From positions 1-46,730 of the forward strand of contig DAOUAM010000003.1 of NCBI GenBank assembly GCA_034433305.1: a stretch of DNA of 46,730 nucleotides, given 5' to 3'. Shown here piece after piece: positions 7,170 to 15,802 of the stretch. A program made the translations under genes and the position numbers. Source of the DNA: DAOUAM01 sp034433305 (GTDB lineage Bacteria > Chloroflexota > Dehalococcoidia > Lucifugimonadales > DAOUAM01). The notes under the pieces were generated by a model, which saw nothing but the letters and a program-made list of their open reading frames with translations, ran no database searches and was not told the DNA's origin. Within the stretch, counting starts at the first letter, position 1, and the number at the start of each line of letters is the position of its first letter.

Positions 7170-8648
7170 AGCAAGCAAACAGTAATAACGCGCCATCTGG
7201 CCCTGGCCCTGATGGGCCTGCTGGCCGCCGTCATGGTCGCCTGCGGCAATGAGGACGCTGGCTCGGAGCTATCGCCCGTCGCCAACACTAGCCCTGAGCC
7301 AACGGCCACGGCGACGCCGCAGCCTACAGCGACCCCCACGCCTGTCCCTACACCCACGCCAACGCCGGCCCCCACGGCCACGCCCACACCCGCGCCCACG
7401 TCAACGCCCGCGCCCAGCGCCAGCGTCCAGGACATCCTGGACCGCGCGGCGGAGTCCATGAAGGCCCTGGCCTCTTTCCACTTCCAGATGGACGCCAGGA
7501 TGAACGTCTCAGCCCAGGGAGTCACCCTGGATATCCCCCTCAACTCCACAGGCGACTTCCAGGCGCCCGACCGCAGCCGGGCGACCACGTCCATGACCAT
7601 ATTCGGCTTCGCCATTCAGACCGAGACGGTGAGCATTGGCAACACGACCTACGTGAAAGACCCGGAGAGCGGCGCCTGGACGGTCAGCGAAGGCCCTGGC
7701 ATGATCTTCAGCCAGCCCGAGGAGCTCCTGGAGAGCGGCCCCGCCGCGATGCAGGACCTGGCCTACGTGGGCCAGGAGACGCTCAACGGCGTCGCGGTGC
7801 ACCATCTCAGGGGCAGGCCCGTGCCCCAGGCCATCGAGGGGGTGACGGGCGACATGACGGTGGACTTGTGGGTCGGCGTTGACGACTCCCTGGTCCGGCA
7901 GATTTCTGCCCAGGGAGAGCTCCAGATAGAGGGACTGACCCAGGAGCTGGGGGCCGCTGGCGGCGAGGCTACCGCCAACGTCAACCTGACCATGGTGCTC
8001 TCGGGCTTCAACGAGCCGGTGACCATAGAGGCGCCGGAGGTGACGGCGCAGCCATCGCCCACGCCCTCTACGGGCGCCACCGGCGAGGAGGCGGCCCTGG
8101 CCGAGGGCTACGACCTCTCGGCCATGCCCCTGGACGTGACAGACCTCCCCGAGGGCGCCACCGCCGAGACTGAGGGCTACCTGGCGAGCGCCGACCCCGA
8201 CATCATCGCCACCTACCAGCGGGACCTGAGGGCAGCGGCCCTGGCCCTCACCGTTGGCTCCTCCCAGGTCATGAACATCAGCGGCACGGTGGAGCTTTAC
8301 AACAGCGACCTGAGCGCCAGGGCGCCCGTGCAGGTGCTGTCCGCCATGTCGCCGGAGCTATTCGGCCAAATTTCCGGCGAGTCCTTCGTGGAAGGCGCGG
8401 GCTTCACTCCCGACAGCCTTACCTTCCAGAAGGCGGACATCCCGCCAGTGGGCGACGCCACCGCCGCCTTCCTGATGAAGGTTGACACCTCTGTTACGGA
8501 CCTGGATGCCTACTTCATCTTCTTCTCCCAGGGGAGGGTTTCCTCCAGGCTCATCGTCATGGGCCCCAGGGACAGGCTTGTGCTGGAGGACATCATCTCT
8601 CTGGTGGAGGCTATGGCCGAGCGGGTAATGCAGAACTCGCCGCTCTAG
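7167..8648 (+). CDS. LppX/LprG-like lipoprotein with Thr-Pro linker
   Basis: An exported lipoprotein. Counted from the proposed ATT start, a charged n-region (SKQTVITRH), hydrophobic core (LALALMGLLAAVMVA) and lipobox Cys (MVAC) come first. A low-complexity Thr/Pro/Ala linker of about 45 residues follows ('TPTPVPTPTPTPAPTATP'). Then comes a domain starting 'ILDRAAESMKALASFHFQMD' that alternates strands in the style of LolA/LppX/LprG folds, and a second, related-looking region. Such proteins bind or carry lipids outside the membrane; the ligand here is unknown. The translation can be extended upstream to TTG at 7104, but that would add 21 residues before the signal peptide. It is monocistronic. 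Confidence 0.75.
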   Translation: MSKQTVITRHLALALMGLLAAVMVACGNEDAGSELSPVANTSPEPTATATPQPTATPTPVPTPTPTPAPTATPTPAPTSTPAPSASVQDILDRAAESMKALASFHFQMDARMNVSAQGVTLDIPLNSTGDFQAPDRSRATTSMTIFGFAIQTETVSIGNTTYVKDPESGAWTVSEGPGMIFSQPEELLESGPAAMQDLAYVGQETLNGVAVHHLRGRPVPQAIEGVTGDMTVDLWVGVDDSLVRQISAQGELQIEGLTQELGAAGGEATANVNLTMVLSGFNEPVTIEAPEVTAQPSPTPSTGATGEEAALAEGYDLSAMPLDVTDLPEGATAETEGYLASADPDIIATYQRDLRAAALALTVGSSQVMNISGTVELYNSDLSARAPVQVLSAMSPELFGQISGESFVEGAGFTPDSLTFQKADIPPVGDATAAFLMKVDTSVTDLDAYFIFFSQGRVSSRLIVMGPRDRLVLEDIISLVEAMAERVMQNSPL

Positions 8649-9244
8649 GCCAGGCCGCCAGCGCAGGCTAAATGCTAGCGGACCTCTCCCGGCCCCCTCT
8701 ACAGCCCTCCACAAGCTTATGGCAGGCTGTAGAGGGGGCCACGAGGGTGAGGTCTGGCAGCGCTGCCCCGACGCCTCCACCTACTTTCGAAAAAGTGTCG
8801 TGTAGTAAGCGGGCGGGCTGACAGGGGTATGTATTGCCTTGCCGCCGGCCTGTATGGCCTGGTGAAGGCCTGGCAACACCGTAATACCACCTCTATGTAT
8901 GGACTGCGCCACGAACACCAGGGCACACGCCTTCCTGACTCCTTGATACTGGGCCTGTGTGGCAACGCCGTATTTCGTAAGGGCAGGTACAAGGCCTGCC
9001 CTTACGAATTTATGGCACCATCATAGCGACCTGGTGTAAGGCAGACGTGTGCGTCCCGCCCACCTGGCCAGGGATGTACCAGCCACCCGGCCCCCTTTCT
9101 GGCAGGCCAGGCCTGCCTGTGTTTTTGTCCAAAAGCTCCGCCAGAGTGCTTTACCTCATCTTTTTCCGCGCTGCAGGGGCAGTGCCAGGGTTGCTCTCCA
9201 TAGCATGTATGGCCCCGTTTGTGTGTCTATTGTCACAACAGTTT
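8649..9244. other. intergenic region, no gene seen
   Basis: Between the lipoprotein stop and the grdB-like promoter I see only repeats. Positions 8695-8745 hold an imperfect palindrome (CCCCCTCTACAGCC...GGCTGTAGAGGGGG), and a family B element occupies about 8944-9039. No frame resembles a protein. Confidence 0.5.
8944..9039. repeat. family B MITE-like palindromic repeat, copy 1
   Basis: The core is a perfect 14-bp inverted repeat, 8974-8987 and 8995-9008 (TTCGTAAGGGCAGG/CCTGCCCTTACGAA), with a 7-nt loop. It is flanked by 'caacgccgtat' on the left and 'tatggcaccatcatagcgac' on the right. The same flanks occur at 27671-27809, and related ones at 43494-43613. Confidence 0.75.
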
Positions 9245-9272
9245 TTGACAGTAGTTTTCAACGAGGTATAAA
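9245..9272 (+). promoter_or_regulatory. promoter of the grdB-like gene
   Basis: Consensus TTGACA (9245-9250), a 16-bp spacer and TATAAA (9267-9272), in an AT-rich patch unlike the surrounding DNA. The start would be near 9279, about 33 nt before the ATG, and the leader contains the Shine-Dalgarno AAGGAGG. Confidence 0.75.
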
Positions 9273-9311
9273 ATTGCCGTGTCCATAGCACCTCTGTAAG
9301 GAGGATGTCAC

Positions 9312-10052
9312 ATGGCGGACCAGATAAGGGTAGTCCACTACCTTAACCAGTTCTTCGGCGGGCTTGGCAGCGAGGAGGCCGCCTATGCGCCTGTGCAGGT
9401 CAAGGAAGGCGCGGTAGGCCCGGCGCGTCCGCTCCAGCAGGCCCTGGCCGGCGCAGGCACGGTGGTGGCGACTATAGTAGCTGGCGATAACTACTTCGTG
9501 GAAGAAAAGGACAGGGCGCTCCAGGAGACGACAGCCATCCTGGAGAAGTACCGGCCCAACGTGGTCGTGGCAGGCCCCGCCTTCGATGCCGGACGCTACG
9601 GCCTGGCCTGCGCCATGGTGTGCAAGCTGGCCCAGGAGAAGGGCATCCCGGCGGTCACGGCCATGCACCCTGAGAACGTGGGCGTCATCACCTACCGGCG
9701 GGACATTATCGCCGTGCCCACCGGCACCAGCGTCACGGACATGCCAGCCGCCGTCAAGAGCATGGCGCGGCTGGCCCTGAAGCTGGCCAGGGGCCAGGAG
9801 CTTGGCCCCGCCGCGGTGGAAGGCTACATACCTCGCGGCTTCCGCAGGCCCATCGTCCGCGACAAGCTGGGCTACGAGCGGGCCGTGGACATGCTGGTGG
9901 CCCGCACCACGGGCAAGCCCTACCAGTCCGAGGTGCTGGTGAAGCGCTACGAGGACGTGCCGCCCGCGCCGCCGCTACGCGACCTGAAGACGGCTACCCT
10001 CGCCCTAGTCACCAGCGGAGGGCTGGTCCCCAGGGGCTATGCTGTCCGATAA
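9312..10052 (+). pseudogene. GrdB-like (glycine/betaine/sarcosine reductase B subunit family), truncated
   Basis: The 246 codons match the N-terminal half of GrdB-type reductase subunits: 'VVHYLNQFFGGLGSEE' (7-22), 'GPARPLQQALAG', 'VVAGPAFDAGRYGLACA', 'EGYIPRGFRR' and 'LALVTSGGLVPRG' in family order. Full-length members run to about 430 residues and carry a (seleno)cysteine in the second half. Here the frame ends with YAVR and a stop immediately after the 'GGLVPRG' block, so the catalytic half is missing. Promoter and Shine-Dalgarno (AAGGAGGATGTC before ATG 9312) are intact. The DNA that follows encodes the end of an unrelated binding protein, so a deletion or rearrangement removed the rest. 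Confidence 0.8.
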
Positions 10053-10125
10053 AACCTCATGTTGGGTAAGGAGGTGTATCGCAGCCCGGCAGGGGGAGTT
10101 GATAAGCGTTGGGGAAGCAGTCTCC

Positions 10126-10371
10126 CTCCTGGGCTACGAGAACCAGACGGCGGCGGACCTGTACGCCAAAGGCCAGAACGAGCTTGACCCGCTCAAGCGC
10201 ATCGCCATCCACGAGGAGTACGCTCGCTACAACCACGAGCAGGCCTTGCTGGTGAGCAGCGTCTGGGCGCCCAAGCTCTTCGTCGCCGGCAAGGACGTGC
10301 AGTCCTGGCAGCCCTGGATCATCCGCACGGCCTGGCCCTCCAGGTTTGACACGGTGGTGCTGGAGCGGTAG
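10126..10371 (+). pseudogene. C-terminal remnant of a family 5 (peptide-type) ABC substrate-binding protein
   Basis: The frame reads 'YENQTAADLYAKGQNELDP', then 'LKRIAIHEEYARYNHEQALL', then 'VSSVWAPKLFVAGKDVQSWQP' and stops at 10371. This is the pattern of the last 80 residues of oligopeptide/dipeptide-binding proteins, where the final lobe has 'DPxKRxxxYxxxxxxxxxxxPxxxL'. The first roughly 450 residues, with the signal peptide, are absent. The open frame can be extended back to 10039, overlapping the grdB-like stop, but those residues show no family similarity. Confidence 0.65.
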
Positions 10372-10395
10372 CAGGCGGTCTCTCACACGGGGCGT

Positions 10396-10431
10396 GCATG
10401 GGGCAGGCATCTGGCCTGCCCCATGCTTTTT
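10396..10431 (+). terminator. Rho-independent terminator
   Basis: A perfect 13-bp stem, GCATGGGGCAGGC (10396-10408) with GCCTGCCCCATGC (10414-10426), a 5-nt loop and then TTTTT (10427-10431). It lies 25 nt after the binding-protein remnant. The following 'acggcaccat' recalls the right flank of family B, so a repeat may have supplied the hairpin. Confidence 0.85.
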
Positions 10432-10520
10432 ACGGCACCATTCCTGGTTGGAGACGCTACGGGTGGAAGTGCTCTTGTAGGGGCAGGCCCTGTGCTTGGT
10501 CTGGCCCAGGACGAGGAGGG

Positions 10521-11077
10521 TCACCGCTGAAGGCAGACGTTCTCTGCTACTATGGGCGGCAGCGCCCCGGACCTGCACCCGAACCAGAAGGCAGGCCCGG
10601 CGTCGCTGGTCTCCACGCTGAGAATGTCCCGTTGGGCGTCATAACCCTGGAGCCGGACGCCCTGGTAGTAGCTGAGGAACTGGATATCCAGGTCCCGCCC
10701 GCTCAGCCTCCAGACGAAGGAGCCTGGAGGCGGGGCTACGTGGAACGCACTGCTGGGGAAGACCTGCCGGCTTCCACGGCCATCACGGTAAAAGACGTAC
10801 AACGCCTGGAAAGGCTGCTGCTGCCACCAGGGGTACATCATCAGGAGGGAAGCCGTCGCGCGGTCGGCGTCGCTGGCTGGCCCCCGTACTGCCCACCGAA
10901 GGGCCCACTGGAGGCTTGTCCTGACTGGGTAAACTGCCCTCCGAAGGCTTCCCCTGTTGGGGTAGGCCGGACATCATCCAGCCCGTCGTCCTGGTCATCA
11001 TCGGAGCCGCACGCAGCGACAACGGCGCAGGACAGTGCCATGACCAGTACCAGCAAGGCCGAGTTGAGGAATTGCAC
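10521..11077 (-). pseudogene. lipoprotein gene split by a one-base frameshift
   Basis: The first frame (11077-10841) starts MQFLNSALLVLVMALSCAVV, has a lipobox (VAAC) and an Asp-rich then Gly/Gln-rich linker, and stops at TGA 10843-10841. The second frame (to 10521) encodes 'MMYPWWQQQPFQALYVFYRD', then 'FVWRLSGRDLDIQFLSYY', an obviously protein-like C-terminus with no signal of its own. Adding one G to the five-G run at 10885-10881 (minus strand) joins them smoothly as 'GGQYGGPASDADRATASLL', then MMYPWW. The DNA therefore looks like one 180-plus residue lipoprotein carrying a homopolymer indel, either real, phase-variable, or a sequence error. The stop and the next ATG overlap (TGATG), so coupled translation of two proteins is a weaker alternative. 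Function unknown. Confidence 0.6.
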
Positions 11078-11208
11078 AGCCGGCCCTCCGTCCGGCGAAG
11101 GAGTTTAGCCCTGCAACTACTTTAGCCAGCCCAGATGGGACAGGCGATAGTATGTAGTATGCCTGTTCCCCTGTCAACAACTCATCACCGTGGCAGTCAC
11201 AATGTCCA

Positions 11209-12498
11209 TTATGAGCGCGTCTCCATGCGCGGCCCAGGAGAGGGGATGTGCTGCCACAGGGAGGGCACCAGCGCCAGCACCAGGGCCAGCAAGCCGATGC
11301 CCAGGGCGGCGTTCAGCCCGATGGCGAAGGGGGCGCTGAAGGCGTCGGCCACGGCGCCCACCAGCAGCGCGCCCAGGGGGCTTGCGCCGATGGCCAGGCT
11401 CACCACACCCAGCGCCCGGCCACGCATCTCCTCCCGGGCCGTCAGCATGACGATGGTGCTCTGCATGGTGCCGAAGCACGCCGTGCCCAGGCCCAGCACC
11501 AGCAGCGCCGGGAAGGATAGCGCGTACCAGCGGGACAGCGCGAAGAGCAGCAGCGCCATCAGCGCCAGAAAGGAGCCGCCTGCGTATAGCCGCCCCAGGT
11601 ACTTGAGGTTGGAGGCCGAGGCGATGACCACCGCTCCTGCCAGCGCGCCGATGCCTTCCGCCGCCATGAGCACGCCCATCAGCCCGGGGCCTACCTGCAG
11701 CACATCCCGCGCCACCACTGGCACCATCTGGGTATAGTTGAACAGCAGCAGGTTCATTATGACAGTGATAAGCACCACGGCGGTTATGGTTGGGCTGGCC
11801 CGCACGTAGCGGAGGCCTTCCGCCAGGTTGTGGAGCACGCCGCTGTCGCTGGTCAACCTGCGCTTCGCCTGGGGCGCCTTGAGCCGCCAGGCCATGGCCA
11901 CAGCCACCAGGTAGCAGAAGCTGACGGCCACGAATCCGCCAGTGACGCCAGACAGGTCTATGAGCGCCCCGGCCAGCACAGGGCCAACGATGCGGCTTAT
12001 ATTGAAGGCGACCGTGTCCAGGGCCACGGCGTTGGTGACTCCTGCCGCGCCCAGCATGTCCAGCATCAGCGCCCGGCGCGAGGGGAAGTCCAGCGCGACG
12101 CCCACGCCGGTCACCAGCGCCATCAGGTACGCCTGCCAGGGCTGGACAGAGCCGGTAGCCAGCAGCGCCGCCAGCGTCGTTGCCGCCAGCAGGTTGACCG
12201 TCTGCGTTGTCCGGATGAGCTTGCGGCGGTCAACCAGGTCGGACAGCATACCCCCGAATATGCCCAGGGCCAGCAGCGGAAAGCTGCCGAAGAAGCCAAT
12301 AAGGGACACCCGCAGGGGCGAGTCCGTCAGGTCAAGCACCAGCCACGTCAGCAGGGTCACCTGCATCCACTGGGAAGCGTAGGTGGAAACGTTGGAGGCC
12401 CAGAGGAGGCGATAGCCTGGACTCTGAAAGGCCCGGAAGGTCCGGGCTGTGCGTACCTGGCGGGCGCCCACGGGTGTCCGGGGCGAGGTCTGTGCCAT
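11209..12498 (-). CDS. MFS transporter (MFS_3 / EntS-like)
   Basis: A 429-aa inner-membrane major facilitator with twelve predicted hydrophobic helices. It begins 'FRAFQSPGYRLLWASNVST' and has the motif A-like loop 'GGMLSDLVDRRKLIRTTQ' between helices 2 and 3, as in the MFS_3 group that includes the enterobactin exporter EntS and macrolide-type efflux proteins. A second motif A-like segment, 'MRGRALGVVSLAIGASPLGA', is near the C-terminus. The substrate cannot be told. It lies 75 bp downstream of a paralog on the same strand, probably cotranscribed with it, and shares with it a nearly identical 162-nt segment (11296-11457). Confidence 0.87.
   Translation of the reverse strand: MAQTSPRTPVGARQVRTARTFRAFQSPGYRLLWASNVSTYASQWMQVTLLTWLVLDLTDSPLRVSLIGFFGSFPLLALGIFGGMLSDLVDRRKLIRTTQTVNLLAATTLAALLATGSVQPWQAYLMALVTGVGVALDFPSRRALMLDMLGAAGVTNAVALDTVAFNISRIVGPVLAGALIDLSGVTGGFVAVSFCYLVAVAMAWRLKAPQAKRRLTSDSGVLHNLAEGLRYVRASPTITAVVLITVIMNLLLFNYTQMVPVVARDVLQVGPGLMGVLMAAEGIGALAGAVVIASASNLKYLGRLYAGGSFLALMALLLFALSRWYALSFPALLVLGLGTACFGTMQSTIVMLTAREEMRGRALGVVSLAIGASPLGALLVGAVADAFSAPFAIGLNAALGIGLLALVLALVPSLWQHIPSPGPRMETRS
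11296..11457. repeat. near-identical segment shared by the two MFS paralogs (copy 1)
   Basis: These 162 nt match 12652-12813 with a single difference (a at 11407, g at 12763). The encoded segment spans 'TIVMLTAREEMRGRALGVVS' to 'FAIGLNAALGI'. The rest of the two genes is clearly diverged, which points to recent gene conversion. Confidence 0.85.
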
Positions 12499-12573
12499 AC
12501 CCTGTGACGTTCCTGCCTGACCGTGGCCCGAAAGGCCCTCCTCTGCCGGGATCCTATGGGAGTCCCGCCGGCC

Positions 12574-13848
12574 TCACGACCGTTGCTCTGCAGTGGATGA
12601 GATGGGCTGCCGCAGCGAGGGCATGATCAGCCACACCAGGGCCAGCGATACGATGCCCAGGGCGGCGTTCAGCCCGATGGCGAAGGGGGCGCTGAAGGCG
12701 TCGGCCACGGCGCCCACCAGCAGCGCGCCCAGGGGGCTTGCGCCGATGGCCAGGCTCACCACGCCCAGCGCCCGGCCACGCATCTCCTCCCGGGCCGTCA
12801 GCATGACGATGGTCGCCTGCATGGTCCCGAAGCCCGAGGTGCCCAGGCCCAGCACCAGCAGCGTGGCCCACGATAGGCTGTACCAGTCCGACAGCGAGAA
12901 CACCAGCAGGCACGTCAGCCCCAGCAGCGAGCCGCCGGCGTACACGCGCCCGTGGTGCCGCAGGTTGGGCACGGAGGCGATGAGGAAGGCGCCCACCAGC
13001 GCGCCCAGGCCGTCGGCGGCCTGGAGCACGCCCATCAGCCCAGGGCCGACGTGCAGCACGTCCCGCGCCACCACCGGCACCATCTGCATGTAGGGGAACA
13101 GCAGCAGGTTCATGAAGAAGGTGATGAGCACAACTGCCAGGATGGTCTGATTGCGCCGGACGTACCCCAGGCCCTCGCCCAGGTTCCTGGGAATGGTGTG
13201 AGGGACGAACTCGCGGCGGTGGCCCCTGGGCAGGCCGGACAGCCACACCAGCGCCACCGAGACGACGTGAAAGGCCGCTATGACAATATACCCGCCCTTG
13301 ACATCTATCAGGGTGATGAGCAGGCCCGCCAGCGCCGGCCCGATCATCCTGCTGCCGTTCATGCCCATGGAGTCCAGGGCCACGGCGTTGGTCACGCCCT
13401 GGCGGCCCAGCAGGTCATGGATGATGGAGCGGCGCGAGGGCATGTCCAGCGCCCAGCCTGTGCCCGTCACCGCCACGGTCACGTAGGCATGCCAGAACTC
13501 GATCCTGTCCGTGTTCAGCAGCACGGCCATGACCACAGTGGACGTCAGGTTGGCAAGCTGAGTGCCTATGAGCAGCCGCTTGCGGTCCACCGAGTCGGCC
13601 AGGATGCCGCCCACCAGGCCCAGCAGCAGCATTGGCCCCCAGCTAAAGAACCCGATGAGCGCCACCAGCCAGGGCGAGTCTGTCAGCTCCAGTACAAGCC
13701 AGCCCAGCATGGTCATCTGCATCCAGCGCGACGTGTACAGGAGCAGGTTAGCTGGCCAGAGAAGCCTGAAGCTGCGGTTCTGGAACGCCCTGAAGGTGCC
13801 GAGGGAGCGGGGGCTTCTTATGGTGGTTATTCTTGATGTGATGGACAT
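12574..13848 (-). CDS. MFS transporter (MFS_3 / EntS-like), paralog of the next gene
   Basis: A 424-aa inner-membrane exporter of the same subgroup: 'FRAFQNRSFRLLWPANLLLY' at the N-terminus, the loop 'GGILADSVDRKRLLIGTQLA' after helix 2, and the conserved C-terminal 'MRGRALGVVSLAIGASPLGA'. It is related to the 429-aa gene over its whole length but moderately diverged except for the converted block at 12652-12813. Tandem MFS_3 genes may form hetero-oligomers or be simple duplicates; the sequence does not decide. No Shine-Dalgarno is visible before ATG 13848. Confidence 0.87.
   Translation of the reverse strand: MSITSRITTIRSPRSLGTFRAFQNRSFRLLWPANLLLYTSRWMQMTMLGWLVLELTDSPWLVALIGFFSWGPMLLLGLVGGILADSVDRKRLLIGTQLANLTSTVVMAVLLNTDRIEFWHAYVTVAVTGTGWALDMPSRRSIIHDLLGRQGVTNAVALDSMGMNGSRMIGPALAGLLITLIDVKGGYIVIAAFHVVSVALVWLSGLPRGHRREFVPHTIPRNLGEGLGYVRRNQTILAVVLITFFMNLLLFPYMQMVPVVARDVLHVGPGLMGVLQAADGLGALVGAFLIASVPNLRHHGRVYAGGSLLGLTCLLVFSLSDWYSLSWATLLVLGLGTSGFGTMQATIVMLTAREEMRGRALGVVSLAIGASPLGALLVGAVADAFSAPFAIGLNAALGIVSLALVWLIMPSLRQPISSTAEQRS
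12652..12813. repeat. near-identical segment shared by the two MFS paralogs (copy 2)
   Basis: Partner of 11296-11457, with 161 of 162 positions equal. The two copies are in direct orientation 1356 bp apart. Confidence 0.85.
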
Positions 13849-14416
13849 GAACAGTAACAGCTATTGTATAACGTGCGGCGTGGCGGCGAAAGGGCCTGCG
13901 CCACCCTCGCCCATGGGTGCCCACCCCCGTCCGGCCTCCCACGGCCTGCCAGGCAACCTCCCTGGGCCGCCTTCCGCTCCAGATATTCAACAAAATATTG
14001 AAATTTTCTGATGATACCCACAAAATATATGCAACAGGGCTGGGGTGCCTGCTGCCTCTGGCATCGCTTGGACTACCCCGCTACGGCCTCTACCTGGGCT
14101 TCGGCTTGGCAGCTCCACAGGTAGCGGCGCCTGGCGCGTTCACCTTGCATCACGCATACACGGGCCGCCTGGGCCTGCTGGCCCGGGCGGGCACGTCACC
14201 GACCACTGAGGCAGCTACCCGGCCCTGTCCCTTGCCTCGGCCCCTTCCGCCGACCGCGCTACAGCACCTTGCTTTTTGCTCAAAGAGGCGGCTATCTCCC
14301 CTCAGCATGCCTGCGCAGTCTTGTGGAGGCAAAGTCCGCTTTTCCCGCCCACCGAGGGAAGGCGGTGACTGCCACCTTCACGCAGAGCTGGTATCGGGCC
14401 CTGCCACTGGCATGCT
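13849..14416. other. intergenic region, no gene seen
   Basis: A 568-bp gap between two minus-strand MFS genes. It contains an AT-rich patch at about 13983-14035 (aaaatattgaaattttc) within otherwise GC-rich DNA. A phrase at 14375-14395 (ccttcacgcagagctggt) is similar to 33359-33375. No frame resembles a known protein and no RNA fold was convincing. Confidence 0.45.
13863..13868 (-). promoter_or_regulatory. possible -10 element of the MFS pair
   Basis: On the minus strand GTTATACAATAG gives a TACAAT hexamer (13868-13863), only 15 nt upstream of ATG 13848. Transcription would then start about 8 nt before the ATG and the mRNA would be nearly leaderless, matching the missing Shine-Dalgarno. No good -35 is seen. 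Confidence 0.3.
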
Positions 14417-15802
14417 TCATGGGTGCTCGGCCCTGGGCGCCTCGGGCTTATGCGGGTGCCGACGTACCTCCTTGACAAAGGGCAGGAACATGAAGGCGGC
14501 AGCGTAGCGCAGGACGCCCGACAGCACGAACAGGGTGAGGATGGCGCTGCCCTTGATGGCCGGCAGGTGCTCCACCACCAGGCCGCCCGTCACGCCGCCT
14601 AGAAACAGCGCCACGCCATTGAGGGCGTTGTAGTAGGCCACGTTGTTGGCCCGGTTGGCGTCGGTGGAGGACTCGTACACGAAGTTGACGGCGCACAGGT
14701 TCAGGCCTGCCCACGCCAGCCCGGCCACGATCTGCACCAGCATGGCGTCCAGCGGGTCGTTGACAAAAAGCCACAGCAGCGGCACCAGCGGCACGCCCAG
14801 CGCCGACACTTTGATGATGCGCAGGTTGCCGTGCCGGTCGGAGAAAGGCCCCCACAGCCTCAGGCCCACAATGGTCACCAGCGTCGAGGCCACTGACAGC
14901 CCCATGTAGGCCGTGTAGCTGAACTCCAGGTCCCGCAACTGGTACACGGTGAAGAAAGGCCCGCTGAAGTTGGCCCCGAAGTTCAGGGCGAAGGAGTACA
15001 GCAGGAAGTGGCCCAGGTTGCTGTGGGGCAGCTCCGTGATAAACCGCGTGAAGCTGACAGCCTTCAGCCCGGTCCCCCGCTGCGGCGGCTCATACATCCT
15101 GGTGAAGACCACCGCCGACGAGAGCCGGAAGACCACAATGGCCCCGAACAGCGCCGCGAAGCCCGCTATGATGTGGCTCTTCAGCGAGTCCAGGAACAAC
15201 CCCGCCGAGACGTATATGGTCAGCGCCGCCGCGCTGGCGATGGCCGAGCGGAAGGCCAGGTGCTTGCCCCGCTTGCGCACCGGCACCAGGTCGGATATCC
15301 AGCTACCCCAGGCCGGGCTGGGCAGGTCGAAGAAGGTGCGGGCTATGACTATGAGCATCAGCAGCGCCCAGACCTGCGTGGGCGACGGGAACAGGGGGAC
15401 AACTATGACGCAGGCCCAGGCCAGGGCGCTGAGGACGCAGCAGAGCTGGAGCATCCGTCGCCGGCTGCCCAGGCGCTTGATGGCAGTGGGCGATGCAAGC
15501 TGCGCCAGCGCCGCCATGAGGAAGGGCAGCGAGCCCAGCAGGCTCACCTGCAACGCCGTGGCCCTCAGCGCCATGCCCAGGGGAATGACCACCGTATCGT
15601 TGATGGCCAGCACGATGCTGCCTGGTATGGCCTCCAGGGTGGACAGCTTCAGCGACCGCCGCACCTTCAGCCTCTGGGCCGAGATGGGCACTCCATGGTG
15701 CCCGGAAGGAGCGGTCTTCTGGCCCTGCTGACTGGGGCTGCCGTGCTGGCCTCCCAGCCTCAGATGGGCCAGTGTGGATGGAAAGCGTGATGTAGTGCTC
15801 AT
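14417..15802 (-). CDS. MFS transporter, third of the cluster
   Basis: A 461-aa integral membrane protein with about twelve hydrophobic segments, preceded by a 55-residue polar, basic N-terminal tail ('RLKVRRSLKLSTLEAIPGSI'). The first helices read 'LAINDTVVIPLGMALRATAL' and 'VSLLGSLPFLMAALAQL'. The central loop contains 'SWISDLVPVRKRGKHLAFRS', the MFS motif-like loop, and the second half has 'LRLWGPFSDRHGNLRIIKVS'. It is only distantly like the other two MFS genes and lacks the converted block. ATG at 15802 (CGGGAGACC upstream) is chosen over TTG at 15823. Substrate unknown. Confidence 0.8.
   Translation of the reverse strand: MSTTSRFPSTLAHLRLGGQHGSPSQQGQKTAPSGHHGVPISAQRLKVRRSLKLSTLEAIPGSIVLAINDTVVIPLGMALRATALQVSLLGSLPFLMAALAQLASPTAIKRLGSRRRMLQLCCVLSALAWACVIVVPLFPSPTQVWALLMLIVIARTFFDLPSPAWGSWISDLVPVRKRGKHLAFRSAIASAAALTIYVSAGLFLDSLKSHIIAGFAALFGAIVVFRLSSAVVFTRMYEPPQRGTGLKAVSFTRFITELPHSNLGHFLLYSFALNFGANFSGPFFTVYQLRDLEFSYTAYMGLSVASTLVTIVGLRLWGPFSDRHGNLRIIKVSALGVPLVPLLWLFVNDPLDAMLVQIVAGLAWAGLNLCAVNFVYESSTDANRANNVAYYNALNGVALFLGGVTGGLVVEHLPAIKGSAILTLFVLSGVLRYAAAFMFLPFVKEVRRHPHKPEAPRAEHP

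Noticed and set aside
9312..10052. Possible selenoprotein (UGA-decoding) in the grdB-like gene
   Set aside because: The gene ends before the position where GrdB carries selenocysteine, and it ends at TAA, not TGA.
14321..14340. 'gtggaggcaaagtccgc' resembling the RNase P RNA core
   Set aside because: The other conserved RNase P elements are absent nearby; the match is too short.
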